A stretch of 64,000 bases of DNA, taken from Allobosea sp. Its GTDB lineage: Bacteria; Pseudomonadota; Alphaproteobacteria; Rhizobiales; Beijerinckiaceae. The DNA lies in assembly GCA_024231975.1 (NCBI GenBank), contig JAAEQB010000009.1, positions 132,615-196,614 of the forward strand, given 5' to 3'. The translations under genes and the position numbers were made by a program. The notes below the pieces were generated by a model. The model was not told the origin of the DNA. It saw nothing but the letters and a program-made list of their open reading frames with translations, and ran no database searches. Below are positions 26,167-35,004 of the stretch, piece by piece; within the stretch, counting starts at the first letter, position 1, and every line of letters begins with the position of its first letter.

Positions 26167-26999
26167 TGCTCTGTACCTCCAGGCCGGCGCATCCGCTCCG
26201 AGCGCGCGCGGAGCCATTCCATCACCAGCATCAGGACGACGGAGACCATCAGCAGCACGACGGCGGCGGCGGTGATCGTCGGCGAGATGTTCTCGCTCAC
26301 GCCGCTGAAGATCTGCCGCGGCAGGGTGCGCTGCTGCGGGCTGGTGATGAAAAGGGCGATGACGAGTTCGTCGAAGGATGTGACGAAGGCGAAGACGCTG
26401 CCTGACGCCACGCCGGGCGCGATCATGGGCAAGGTTACGGTCCGCAGCGTGCGCAGTGGCGAGGCGCCCAGGCTCGCAGCAGCCCGGGGAAGGTTCGGAT
26501 CGAAGCCCTGCAGCGTCGCCGAGACGGTGATCACCACAAAGGGCAAGGCCAGTGCGACATGGGCCAGGATCAGGCCGATATAGGTGCCAACGAGGTTGAC
26601 CGCGGCGAAGAAATAGAAGGCCGAGACCGCGATGATGACGACGGGCACGGCGATCGGGGTGACCAGCAAGGCCATGACGAAGGGCTTCAGCCGAAACCGT
26701 GCGCCGTGAAGCCCGAGCGCGGCCATCGTCCCTAGCACCGTCGCGACGATCGTCGTCACGATGCCGACGAACAGGCTGTTGAGCAGCGCGCCGGTCCAGA
26801 GCGGGCTCGTGAAGAACTCCCGGTACCATTGCAGCGACCAGCCCGGCAGCGGAAACACCAGAAGCTGGCCTGCCGTGAACGACAGCGGAAACACGACGAA
26901 GATCGGCGCGACCAGGAAGGCGAGGACCGCGAAGGCGAAGGCGCGCCCGCCGCCGAGAGCGAGCCGTTCGATGAGGGGAGTGGAAGAACCGGATCTCAT
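26163..26999 (-). CDS. ABC transporter permease (PotC-like)
   Basis: 278 residues, six predicted helices, with EAA-loop sequence LPRAAASLGASPLRTLRTVTLP. The layout and the LVFPLPGWSLQWYREFF segment after helix 1 are typical of PotC/YdcV-type permeases for polyamines, opines or similar cations. It partners the PotB-like permease encoded just upstream. Confidence 0.93.
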   Translation of the reverse strand: MRSGSSTPLIERLALGGGRAFAFAVLAFLVAPIFVVFPLSFTAGQLLVFPLPGWSLQWYREFFTSPLWTGALLNSLFVGIVTTIVATVLGTMAALGLHGARFRLKPFVMALLVTPIAVPVVIIAVSAFYFFAAVNLVGTYIGLILAHVALALPFVVITVSATLQGFDPNLPRAAASLGASPLRTLRTVTLPMIAPGVASGSVFAFVTSFDELVIALFITSPQQRTLPRQIFSGVSENISPTITAAAVVLLMVSVVLMLVMEWLRARSERMRRPGGTEQ

Positions 27000-27000
27000 C

Positions 27001-28263
27001 TCAGCGCACCCGCAGACGGTTGAAGCCGACGAGCTTGCCGAGGGCCAGGTAGATCGCTGCGACGACGATCAGCAGGAAGGCGCCGAGCGCCGAGGCCAGG
27101 CCCCAGTTCACCGCCGAATTGGTGAAATAGGCGATGAAATAGCCGATCATCTGGTCGCCCGGGCCGCCGACGAGCGCCGGCGTGACGTAGAACCCGACCG
27201 AGAGGACGAAGACCAGCGTTCCGCCGGCGGCCACGCCCGGCAGCGTCAGGGGCAGATAGACCGTCCGGAAGACACGCAGCGGCGAAGCGCCGAGCGATGC
27301 GGCCGCGCGCAGATGGTTGCCGGATATGCCCTTCATCACGCTGTAGATCGGCAGGATCGCATAGGGCAGCAGGACGTGGACCATGGCGATCAGCACGCCC
27401 GCCCGGTTGAACACCAGCGGCAAGGGCGAGCTGATGATCCCCATGGCCATCAGCGCCTTGTTCACCAGACCCTCGTTCTGGAGGAGGATCACCCAGGCGG
27501 TGCTGCGTACCAGCAGCGACGTCCAGAACGGCACCAGCACGAGCATCAGCATCCAGCTGGCTACCCGCTTGCTGGCGCTCGCCATCACGGCGGCGACCGG
27601 AAAGCCGATGAGCAGGCACAGGGCTGTGACGGTCAGGCTCACGGACAGGGTCCGGCCATAGAGGTCGATGAAGATGCGCTGGTCCGGCGCGACGCGTTGG
27701 AGCTCACCGTCGGGGGATTTCTGGAGATCGAGCGCCGTGAGGAGATAGAAGTCCGTCAGGCGTCCGGATTGCTGGTGCAGCACGCCCCATAGCGCCGGCT
27801 CTGCCCATTGCGGGTCGATCGCGATCAGCGCGTCCTTCGCGGAGGCTCCTTCCGCGATCGGCAGGCGCCGGGCCGTCTTGGTGAGAAGGCCACGCGCGCC
27901 GGGCATGGCATAGTTGAGCCGCCGCCCGATCAGCCCGAGCGAAGGCTGCCCGCGAATGGCATTCAGATCCGCCGCGATGGCCGCGAAGGCCGCTTCATCC
28001 GGCTCACCCTTGCCCGACCAGCTTCTCATGACCTCGGCGGTGCGCGGCAGGTAGGTCTGGATCTCGGGGTTGTCGACACTCCTGAACATGAAGAGTGCGA
28101 GCGGAAACACGAAGAACAGGGCGGTGAAGATCACGCTCGGGGCAAGCAGCGCCAGCATCTTGATCAGATGCTTCCGCTCGGAAGCACTCACCTGAGCCGC
28201 GAGGCCCGGGTGCTCGACCGCGACGGATACCGATCGGGGTGAAGCGGATGCCATGACAGTCAT
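27001..28263 (-). CDS. ABC transporter permease (PotB-like) with a long periplasmic insert
   Basis: 420 residues, against about 280-300 for PotB. The extra 130-140 residues lie between helix 1 (LLAPSVIFTALFFVFPLALFM) and helix 2 (LSVSLTVTALCLLIGFPVAAV), starting at about SVDNPEIQTY and ending near DQRIFIDLYG; they are soluble and should face the periplasm. The EAA loop HLRAAASLGASPLRVFRTVYLP is normal. The start overlaps the binding-protein stop (ATGA). The insert may contact the binding protein. Confidence 0.92.
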   Translation of the reverse strand: MTVMASASPRSVSVAVEHPGLAAQVSASERKHLIKMLALLAPSVIFTALFFVFPLALFMFRSVDNPEIQTYLPRTAEVMRSWSGKGEPDEAAFAAIAADLNAIRGQPSLGLIGRRLNYAMPGARGLLTKTARRLPIAEGASAKDALIAIDPQWAEPALWGVLHQQSGRLTDFYLLTALDLQKSPDGELQRVAPDQRIFIDLYGRTLSVSLTVTALCLLIGFPVAAVMASASKRVASWMLMLVLVPFWTSLLVRSTAWVILLQNEGLVNKALMAMGIISSPLPLVFNRAGVLIAMVHVLLPYAILPIYSVMKGISGNHLRAAASLGASPLRVFRTVYLPLTLPGVAAGGTLVFVLSVGFYVTPALVGGPGDQMIGYFIAYFTNSAVNWGLASALGAFLLIVVAAIYLALGKLVGFNRLRVR

Positions 28264-29321
28264 TGCGCGACGAAGGTCGCGAAGCGTTGACGGATGGCGT
28301 CGCCGTTATCGAGCCAGAAATTGATGTATTGCTGGCCGGCCTGCATCATGCCGTTGCGCGATTTCGGATCCGGAAGGCTGGCGCGACGCGCCTCGCTGAG
28401 GAGCGGGTTCGCGTCAGCATTCGCCGGAGGATTGCCGAGCGCCTCCATGTGCCGGGCCTGCACGGGCGCGGAGAGCTGGTAGGCGATCAGGCGGATCGCC
28501 TCCTCCTTGCGCGGCGAGCCCTTCATCACCCCCAGGAAGATCAGGGCGTTGGTGTAGCCGGCGTCCCAGACGATGCGCAGCTTGCGGTTGTTGGAGCTGT
28601 TGGCAGCGTTGACGCGGCCGAGCCAGCCATAGCCCATAGAGACTTCGCCGGTGAGCAGCAGCTGCATGGATTCGTCGCCGCTCTTCCACCATTTGATGTG
28701 CGGCTTGAGCTCGGCGAGCTTCCTGAAAGCGCGGTCGACGCCGCCCGGCGCCGTGAGGACCTTGATGACCTCCGAGGGCGGCACGCCATCCGCCATGAGC
28801 GCGATCTCAAGCGTCTGGTCCGGCTGGTACATCAGGGAGCGCTTGCCGGGGAATTTTGCGACGTTCCAGAAGTCGGCCCAGCTCTTCGGAGCTGCGTCGC
28901 CCTTCAGTTTCTCCGAGTCGATGACCAGGGCGCCGGGGGAGGCGAGATAGGGCGCCCCGCATTCCCCGAAGCCACCCACGGCTTCGAAGGCCTCGGGCCT
29001 GGCGTGTTTCGACCAGTCGATCTTTTCGAGCAGGCCTTCCTCGCAGCCGGCGACCTCGTTGATCGGGTTGAGGCTCACCGCGTCCCAGACGAGGTTGCCC
29101 GTCTCGACCTGCGTGCGCAGGCGCGCCAGCTCCTGATTGAACGTGTCGACCCTGATCTGGATTCCGGTTTCGGCCGTGAAGGGCTCGAAGACCGTTTTCT
29201 TCTGGACGTCGCCCGGCTGGCCGCCCTGGGTGACGATCGTCAGCGTTTCGGCGCCGAGCGCTTGTTGCTGTACGAAGGTGAGGATGATCGCAGTCGCGAT
29301 CGCAGCATGAACCGGCCGCAT
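28260..29321 (-). CDS. Extracellular solute-binding protein (PotD/opine type), copy B
   Basis: 353 residues with a Sec signal (IATAIILTFVQQQALGAE). The family pattern is TLTIVTQGGQPGDVQKKTVFEPFTAETG, QVETGNLVWDAVSLN and GKRSLMYQPDQTLEIALMADG. It is a paralogue of the next gene upstream (29348-30409), of the same length, sharing KLAELKPHIKWWKSGDESMQ. It is coupled to the PotB-like permease. Confidence 0.92.
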   Translation of the reverse strand: MRPVHAAIATAIILTFVQQQALGAETLTIVTQGGQPGDVQKKTVFEPFTAETGIQIRVDTFNQELARLRTQVETGNLVWDAVSLNPINEVAGCEEGLLEKIDWSKHARPEAFEAVGGFGECGAPYLASPGALVIDSEKLKGDAAPKSWADFWNVAKFPGKRSLMYQPDQTLEIALMADGVPPSEVIKVLTAPGGVDRAFRKLAELKPHIKWWKSGDESMQLLLTGEVSMGYGWLGRVNAANSSNNRKLRIVWDAGYTNALIFLGVMKGSPRKEEAIRLIAYQLSAPVQARHMEALGNPPANADANPLLSEARRASLPDPKSRNGMMQAGQQYINFWLDNGDAIRQRFATFVAQ

Positions 29322-29347
29322 CGGTAGCCTCCCTGGACTTGCGAGTG

Positions 29348-30409
29348 CTATTGCGCGGCGAAGGTGATGAAGCGCTGAAGCAGCGCGTCGCCGTTGTTGA
29401 GCCAGAAATCGAGATAGACCGGCCCGCTCTGCAGTGAGGCCAGCTTCATGTGTCCGGCCGGTAGCGTCGCGCGCTCCGCCTCGGTCAGGAAGGCGTAGGC
29501 CTTGGCATTTACCGGTGCATAGTCGATGGCGCGCGCGAAGTTCGCCTGCGGCTCCGGCGACGATGCGAGCTTGATGAAGTCGATCGCGATGTCCTTCTTC
29601 TTGGTGCCCTTCATCACCGCGATCATCTGGCTGCCGGAAACGTGCCCGGCGCCGAATTCGATCTTGAGCTGCCGGTTATTGGCGCGGTTCGCCATGCCGA
29701 CCCGGCCGTTCCAGGCGAAGGTCATGACGACCTCGCCGGTGAGGATGGCCTGCATGGATTCATCGCCGCTCTTCCACCATTTGATGTGCGGCTTGAGCTC
29801 GGCGAGCTTCTTGAAGGCGCGGTCGACGCCGTCGGGAGCCGAGAGGACCTTCATGACTTCAGCCGGAGGCACGCCGTCGGCCATGAGCGCGACTTCGAGC
29901 GTCTGCTCGGCGCGATAGAGCAGGCCACGCTTGCCGGGAAACTTCTTCACATCCCAGAAATCGGCCCAGCTCTTCGGTGTTTCGCCGCCGTCATAGCGCT
30001 TTGAATCGTAGACGAGGCCACCGGAGACGAAATTGTTCGGCAGGCCGCATTGGCCGAAGCCGCCGACATCGGCGAAATCCTTCGGATCGAGATGCTTAGA
30101 CCAGTCGATCCGTTCGAGCAGGCCCTCGTCGCAGGCCGTGGCTTCGTTGATTGCCGTAACGCTGACGACGTCCCAGACGAGATTGCCCGTCTCGACCTGC
30201 GAGCGGATCTTCGCGAGCTCCTGGCTGAACTGATCGTCGATGATCGTGTGCCCGGTCTTCGCGGTGAAGGGCTTGTAATAGGCCTCGCGATAGCCGGCCC
30301 CGGCGGCGCCGCCGTTATTGGCGACCGTGATCGAATCGGCGGATGCGACCTGCGGCGCGATCAATCCGATCAGCGCCATGCTCAGGCTGAGCATTGTCCG
30401 GTTCGCCAT
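29348..30409 (-). CDS. Extracellular solute-binding protein (PotD/opine type), copy A
   Basis: 353 residues from the ATG at 30409, chosen for GGAGG 8 bases upstream; the signal is TMLSLSMALIGLIAPQVASA. It is the first gene of the operon, 26 bases before copy B. Shared landmarks are QVETGNLVWDVVSV and WWKSGDESMQ. A stretch of 81 bases (29751-29831) differs from copy B (28663-28743) at only three positions, much closer than the rest of the pair. Two binding proteins would let one permease pair take up two related ligands. Confidence 0.92.
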   Translation of the reverse strand: MANRTMLSLSMALIGLIAPQVASADSITVANNGGAAGAGYREAYYKPFTAKTGHTIIDDQFSQELAKIRSQVETGNLVWDVVSVTAINEATACDEGLLERIDWSKHLDPKDFADVGGFGQCGLPNNFVSGGLVYDSKRYDGGETPKSWADFWDVKKFPGKRGLLYRAEQTLEVALMADGVPPAEVMKVLSAPDGVDRAFKKLAELKPHIKWWKSGDESMQAILTGEVVMTFAWNGRVGMANRANNRQLKIEFGAGHVSGSQMIAVMKGTKKKDIAIDFIKLASSPEPQANFARAIDYAPVNAKAYAFLTEAERATLPAGHMKLASLQSGPVYLDFWLNNGDALLQRFITFAAQ

Positions 30410-30434
30410 GATGACAACCTCCGTTCCCCGTTGG

Positions 30435-30458
30435 ATTGGTTGCATTTTTGGTTGCGAT
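30435..30458. promoter_or_regulatory. Two direct TTGGTTGC operator half-sites
   Basis: ATTGGTTGCAT (30435-30445) and TTTGGTTGCGAT (30447-30458) lie back to back just upstream of the ribosome site of binding-protein copy A. They resemble the sites next to the gntR start. Confidence 0.5.
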
Positions 30459-30563
30459 TTGGCTCGCATCCAGATTGTTGGCGCTTACTTGAATATCTGT
30501 CTTGGCTGCTGTCAACTCTGAATCGTGCTGAAAAATCTTGACTTCGTGAGCAGGGCTTGAGCA

Positions 30564-30597
30564 TTTGGTTTCAACCAAAGCAAATCATTGGTTGCAA
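30564..30597. promoter_or_regulatory. GntR operator candidate: inverted TTTGGTT/AACCAAA plus TTGGTTGCAA
   Basis: TTTGGTT and AACCAAA (30564-30579) form a 7-bp inverted repeat with a 2-base centre; a third half-site TTGGTTGCAA (30588-30597) abuts the gntR ATG at 30600. Binding here should block gntR itself. Confidence 0.55.
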
Positions 30598-30599
30598 TT

Positions 30600-31307
30600 A
30601 TGACTCGCCAGCGCATTACAAACGAGATTAGATCGGCTCTGGAAGAGGGCATCGAGACGATGATGGGAGAGGCGGCGGAGCGGACGGAGGCGAGACTGCC
30701 GACGGAACGGGAGCTCGCCGAGCGCTTTCAGGTGAGCCGGCACGCCATAAGACAGGCCCTGGAGCGGCTCGAGGCGAAAGGCTCGCTTTGGCGGCATGTC
30801 GGGCGCGGCACCTTCCGCGGGCGCCGTAGCGAAGCCGAGCAGGTGGTGGCCGACGTCGCGGCCTTCTGCAGCCCGCGGCACATCTACGATGCTCGCCGGA
30901 TGCTCGAGCCGTCACTCGCCTCGATGGCGGCCTTGAACGCCACTTCCTCGCAGATCGCCGAGATCCAGGCGACTTGCCGGCGCTGTGCGGCCGCAAGGAA
31001 CATGGACGACTACGAGGTCTTCGACGAAGCCTTCCACCGGGCGATCGCCCAGGCTTGCGGCAATCCGCTCGCGGCGGAGCTCTTCGAGACCGTCAATCAA
31101 GCCCGCAAGAAGATCATCTGGGGGGCGATGCGCCGCGCCGTGCTCCGGCCCGAGCGCCGGGCGTTCTTCAGCGAGCAGCATCGCGAGATCATGGACGCGA
31201 TCGCCCGGCGCGATGCGCATGCCGCCTGGCAGGCGGTGATGTCTCACATGGAAACGGTCGCGCAGACCTACGAGACCTTGCGGCCGGGTGAACCGTTTAT
31301 CGTCTAG
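30600..31307 (+). CDS. GntR-family transcriptional regulator (FCD domain)
   Basis: 235 residues. Winged helix-turn-helix: LPTERELAERFQVSRHAIRQALERLEAKG; the FCD domain follows with ARRMLEPSLASMAA, DEAFHRAIAQACGN and FSEQHREIMDAIARRD. The ATG at 30600 has no clear ribosome site and lies inside an operator-like cluster, so it may be leaderless; a TTG four codons upstream is possible. It is divergent from the importer/amidohydrolase operon and followed by an amidohydrolase in the same direction, so it likely controls both. Confidence 0.91.
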   Translation: MTRQRITNEIRSALEEGIETMMGEAAERTEARLPTERELAERFQVSRHAIRQALERLEAKGSLWRHVGRGTFRGRRSEAEQVVADVAAFCSPRHIYDARRMLEPSLASMAALNATSSQIAEIQATCRRCAAARNMDDYEVFDEAFHRAIAQACGNPLAAELFETVNQARKKIIWGAMRRAVLRPERRAFFSEQHREIMDAIARRDAHAAWQAVMSHMETVAQTYETLRPGEPFIV

Positions 31308-31326
31308 TGTCGAGAGGGCTGAGACA

Positions 31327-32736
31327 GTGGAGCTAGAGAGCGTTGACCTCGCGGTGCGCGGTCGCATCGTTACCATGGACAAGGACCGGACCGTCATCGA
31401 CGACGGCATGGCGGTCTCCCGGGCCGGCCGGATCCTGGCCGTCGGCCCGCGCGCGGAGATCGCGTCGCGCTTCCGCTGCGACCAGGTCCTCGGTGACGCC
31501 CACTCCATCATCATGCCGGGCTTTATCGACGCCCATACGCATTGCACTCAATGCTTCGTCCGCTCGCTGACCAGCGGCGAGCTGCCGATGATCCCGCGCA
31601 TCTACAGTCCCGCCCAACGCTCGTTGAACCCGGAGCACGCGGCCACGACCGTCAGGCTCATCGCTGCCCAGCTGCTGCGCTCGGGCATCACGACGATGTG
31701 CGAAGGCACCTTGAACCCGGCGCATGAGCCGGCGATCGTCCAGGCGATCGAGGAGACCGGGATCCGCTGCGTGATGGCGCGTGGAGCAGCGGACCAGGAT
31801 TTCCACCACGCGGCGCTCTACAGCCAGATCACCGATCGCTCCTGGTACAAGGCGCGGGAGGGGCAGGCCGAGAAGGAGCTCCTCGCAACCGAAGCGTTCC
31901 TGCAGCGGCATCCGGCGCGTGGCGATGGGCTCATCCGGGGCGCCGTCAACGTCTCGGCGCTTCTGAATTTCTCGGAGGTCTACTTCAAGGGCGGTGCCGA
32001 GCTGGCGCGTCGGCACGATGCGACCATGCAAGTCCATATCGGCAGGGATCGTGAGGAGGTCGAATTCTGCCTCTCGGTGTTCGGCCGCCGCCCGATCGAG
32101 CGGCTCGCCGATCTCGGCGTCATCGACGAGCATCTCGTCGCGGTCCATGCCGTGCTGGCGAGCGAGAAGGAGGTCGAGCTCCTGGCGCGCGGTGGGGCGG
32201 GCCTCGCTCACTCGCCGGTGGAGTGCGTCGCCAATCTCAACGCCATTCCGAACCTGCCGCGCTTCAGGGCCGCCGGCATCCGAGTCGCGCTCGGCTGCGA
32301 CAACCAGGCCAACGACATCTTCGTGAACATGCGGGCCGCCTGGCTGATCCATGGCGCCAAATGGGGGGTGTCGAGCTATGACGCAGAGTTCCTCTCTGCC
32401 GGAGAGATCATCGATATGGCGACCATCGAGGCCGCGTCCGTACTGAGATGCGACGATCTCATCGGTTCGCTGGAGCCCGGCAAGGCGGCCGATCTCGTCG
32501 TGCTCGACGGCAGCGGGCCGCACATGATGTCCTCGCAGCATCTCTCAAGCGAGCTGCTGCGCTACGCCTCGCGGGCCGAGGTCAAGTCGACGATCGTCGC
32601 CGGCAAGGTGCTTTATTCCGACGGGGAGTTCCCGACGATTGATATCGAGCGGCTGCGGGAGGAAGCCACGGCCGGCGCACGGTTCGTGGGCGATGTCGTT
32701 TCCGAACGTCGTTACCGCCCGCTTCCAGTCTGGTAA
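31327..32736 (+). CDS. Amidohydrolase, TrzN/guanine-deaminase-like
   Basis: 469 residues from a GTG at 31327 with GAGAGGG about 10 bases upstream; an in-frame GTG at 31288 would overlap the gntR gene. Metal residues His70 and His72 in GFIDAHTHCTQCF, then MQVHIGRDRE, VAVHAVLAS and the Asp of ALGCDNQANDIF. It is the fourth amidohydrolase of the cluster, the only one on the plus strand, and presumably acts on the compound imported by the divergent ABC system. Confidence 0.91.
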   Translation: MELESVDLAVRGRIVTMDKDRTVIDDGMAVSRAGRILAVGPRAEIASRFRCDQVLGDAHSIIMPGFIDAHTHCTQCFVRSLTSGELPMIPRIYSPAQRSLNPEHAATTVRLIAAQLLRSGITTMCEGTLNPAHEPAIVQAIEETGIRCVMARGAADQDFHHAALYSQITDRSWYKAREGQAEKELLATEAFLQRHPARGDGLIRGAVNVSALLNFSEVYFKGGAELARRHDATMQVHIGRDREEVEFCLSVFGRRPIERLADLGVIDEHLVAVHAVLASEKEVELLARGGAGLAHSPVECVANLNAIPNLPRFRAAGIRVALGCDNQANDIFVNMRAAWLIHGAKWGVSSYDAEFLSAGEIIDMATIEAASVLRCDDLIGSLEPGKAADLVVLDGSGPHMMSSQHLSSELLRYASRAEVKSTIVAGKVLYSDGEFPTIDIERLREEATAGARFVGDVVSERRYRPLPVW

Positions 32737-32840
32737 TCTAGTCGCGCGGGGGGATGTGATCGTCTCTCCAGTGATCGCTTGGTCAGTCTCAGGAGCGGAT
32801 GTTCTTCATCTGCCATGAAGCCAAGGAGGCATCACCGCCG

Positions 32841-33647
32841 CTACTTGCCCAGCGGTGCCAGCGCAACGGCCGCCTCGGAGGTCAGCATCCGGAAGGTGAA
32901 GCTTTCCTGCAAATAGAGCTCGACCGTCGTGGCGCTGTGGCTGAGATAGCCGATCGAGATGTCCTGGCCGATGTCGAGCTCGAAATCGCCGCCGCGGGTG
33001 GTGAGCACGAAGCCTCCCTCGATCGCCGGCGCCCAGATCACCCCGCCATCGATGATGCGCTCGATATGGTGGAAGATCGGATAGCCTTCCTCATTGCCGC
33101 CGCTCGCCGCCAGATAGGCATCGCCTCCCAGCACCAGCGCATAGGGGCCGTTGCAGCCGGCGAGCTTGAGGTCGTTGAGCGCCTTGGCGATGGCCTCCGG
33201 ATAATCGTCGAGATCCTCCGGCAGCGGCACAGCGGCGTTGCTGCTGCCGGCGCGGAGGCCGCCGATCCCGGCCGCGGCATAGCCCTCGAAGACCGCGCGG
33301 TCCTCGGCGAAGGCGAGCGTCTTGGCGGCGTCTTTCAGCGGCTGCCAATCGGAATCGTCCGAGCCGCGCTCGACATCGTCGATCGCCTGCCGCGTCAGCG
33401 TGAAGGGAACGCGCAATTCGACCAGCGGCTGCGCCTCGCGCAGCAGGGAGCGGACGCCCTCGGCTGGCGCCGTGATCGGCCGTGTATGCCCCGTGCCGAC
33501 AGCGGCGAAGCCCGTTCCCTTCGGTCCGTCGACATCGACGACCCGGCGCGCTGCCAGATAGCGCTTCAGGGTACGCGACGCCTCTTCCTCGATCTGCGCC
33601 CAGGCGGCGTCGGATATGGGGGCGAGTTCCCGGTGCAGATTATTCAT
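32841..33647 (-). CDS. Family 1 encapsulin nanocompartment shell protein
   Basis: 268 residues with the HK97-fold encapsulin pattern: MNNLHRELAPISDAAWAQIE at the N-terminus, LAARRVVDVDGPKGTGFAAV, the axial domain EDRAVFEGY, GPYALVLGGDAYLAA, and YLSHSATTVELYLQESFTFR near the C-terminus. Such proteins form 60-mer (T=1) shells of about 24 nm. The start overlaps the end of the DyP peroxidase gene by 8 bases, so shell and cargo are made together. Confidence 0.96.
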   Translation of the reverse strand: MNNLHRELAPISDAAWAQIEEEASRTLKRYLAARRVVDVDGPKGTGFAAVGTGHTRPITAPAEGVRSLLREAQPLVELRVPFTLTRQAIDDVERGSDDSDWQPLKDAAKTLAFAEDRAVFEGYAAAGIGGLRAGSSNAAVPLPEDLDDYPEAIAKALNDLKLAGCNGPYALVLGGDAYLAASGGNEEGYPIFHHIERIIDGGVIWAPAIEGGFVLTTRGGDFELDIGQDISIGYLSHSATTVELYLQESFTFRMLTSEAAVALAPLGK

Positions 33648-34710
33648 GGCCTGCCTCTTCCTTCAGGGAGCCGATGCCGAGCGAGCCGTCGCCGGGGGAT
33701 CGGGATGGGGGTGGCGCCGGTTCGGGCGCAGCGGCGGCGGCTTCGCCGGGCTCCGTCGCGGGGGTCTCCGCCACCACCGCGTCGAGGAACGTGGCCGTCG
33801 GCACGAAGAACAGCGAGCCTGTGACCGCGCGGCTGAAGTCGAGCAGCCGGTCATAGGTGCCCGGCGGCGAGCCGATGAACATGTTCTCCAGCATGCGCTC
33901 GATCCGGCGCGGCGTGCGGGAGTAGCCGATGAAATAGGTGCCGAACTCGGCCGTTCCGACTTTGCCGAAGGGCATGTTGTCCCTGAGGATGTCGACCGGC
34001 TCGCCATCCTCGGTGATGCTGGTCAGGACATTGTGGGCATAGGGCTTCTTGATCGCGTCCGGCTGCTCGATGTCGGAGAGCTTTTGGCGGCCGACGATGT
34101 TCTCCTGCTCCTCGACCGGCACCTTGTCCCAGGCTGCGAGGTTGTGAAGGTATTTCTGGACGATGACATAGCTGCCGCCGGCGAAGGCGGCGTCCTCGTC
34201 GCCGATGATGGCGGCCTTGACCGCATCCGGACCCGCCGGGTTCTCGGTGCCGTCGACGAAGCCGATCAGGTCGCGGTCGTCGAAATAGTTGAAGCCGTGG
34301 ACCTCGTCGACGACGGTGATGGCACCGTCGAGCCGGATCATGATCTGTCGCGCCAGCTCGAAGCACAGGTCCATCCGCTTGCTTGCGCGGATGTGGAACA
34401 GGAGGTCGCCCGGCGTCGAGACGGCGTGATGCACGCCGCGAATCTCCTGGAAGGGATGCAGCTCCTTCGGCCGGGGCCCGTCGAAAAGGCGGTCCCAGGC
34501 CTGCGAGCCGATGGCCATCACGCAGGAGAGATTGCCCTGGAGATCGCGGAAGCCGACGGCCCGCAGCAGCGACGACAGATCGGCGCACAGGCCGCGCACG
34601 GCCGTTTCGGCTGCGCTGCCGGGATTGATCGTCGCGACGAGGAAGATCGCGGAGCGCGTCAGCGCCGCCACGACCGGCTGCGAGCTGACGGATGGCACGC
34701 CTGAATCCAT
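33640..34710 (-). CDS. DyP-type peroxidase, encapsulin cargo
   Basis: 356 residues from an ATG with AGGAG 6 bases upstream. The heme pocket motif GFVDGTENP is at residues 150-158 (Asp153), a candidate proximal His at 226 in KPYAHNVL and a distal Arg at about 265 in IGYSRTP. The C-terminus is a Pro/Ala-rich linker followed by DGSLGIGSLKEEAGHE; DGSLGIGSLK is the canonical encapsulin targeting peptide. The enzyme therefore loads into the shell encoded directly downstream. It uses H2O2 to oxidise bulky substrates; the physiological substrate is unknown. Confidence 0.97.
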   Translation of the reverse strand: MDSGVPSVSSQPVVAALTRSAIFLVATINPGSAAETAVRGLCADLSSLLRAVGFRDLQGNLSCVMAIGSQAWDRLFDGPRPKELHPFQEIRGVHHAVSTPGDLLFHIRASKRMDLCFELARQIMIRLDGAITVVDEVHGFNYFDDRDLIGFVDGTENPAGPDAVKAAIIGDEDAAFAGGSYVIVQKYLHNLAAWDKVPVEEQENIVGRQKLSDIEQPDAIKKPYAHNVLTSITEDGEPVDILRDNMPFGKVGTAEFGTYFIGYSRTPRRIERMLENMFIGSPPGTYDRLLDFSRAVTGSLFFVPTATFLDAVVAETPATEPGEAAAAAPEPAPPPSRSPGDGSLGIGSLKEEAGHE

Positions 34711-34819
34711 TGACGCTCCTGCCTGGTAGCCTTCGCTCGAAATTCCGTCGGCCACCCGGACCGTCATGCCGATGATGGCGCGATGCGGCGCCGGTTGGAA
34801 GAGTGTCGGAAACACGCCG

Positions 34820-34905
34820 CCCTCTCCGTTGGCAGAGGGGTTACGGGGCGCAGGTCTGGGGTGGGACAGGGCATGGCGCCGCTCTCCCCCGGAACGGGGG
34901 AGAGC
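34820..34905. repeat. Two GC-rich stem-loops in the encapsulin/DUF2171 gap
   Basis: CCCTCT/AGAGGG (34820-34839) and a perfect 10-bp stem GCTCTCCCCC/GGGGGAGAGC with a 5-base loop (34881-34905). The second is followed on the plus strand by TTT only. They probably end the DUF2171 transcript or belong to an intergenic repeat family. The rest of the 294-base gap shows nothing coding. Confidence 0.5.
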
Positions 34906-35004
34906 TTTCGCGCCTGAAGCCGGGAGGTCACAGAGCTGTATCGGGCCAACCGATCTGGAGCCTAACGGAGCGGCCGCAGCCGGCAGGCGCTGCGGCCGGG
35001 ATGG

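Noticed and set aside
34711..34815. N-terminal extension of the DyP peroxidase
   Set aside because: The frame stays open, but the ATG at 34710 has AGGAG at ideal spacing and gives the normal family length.
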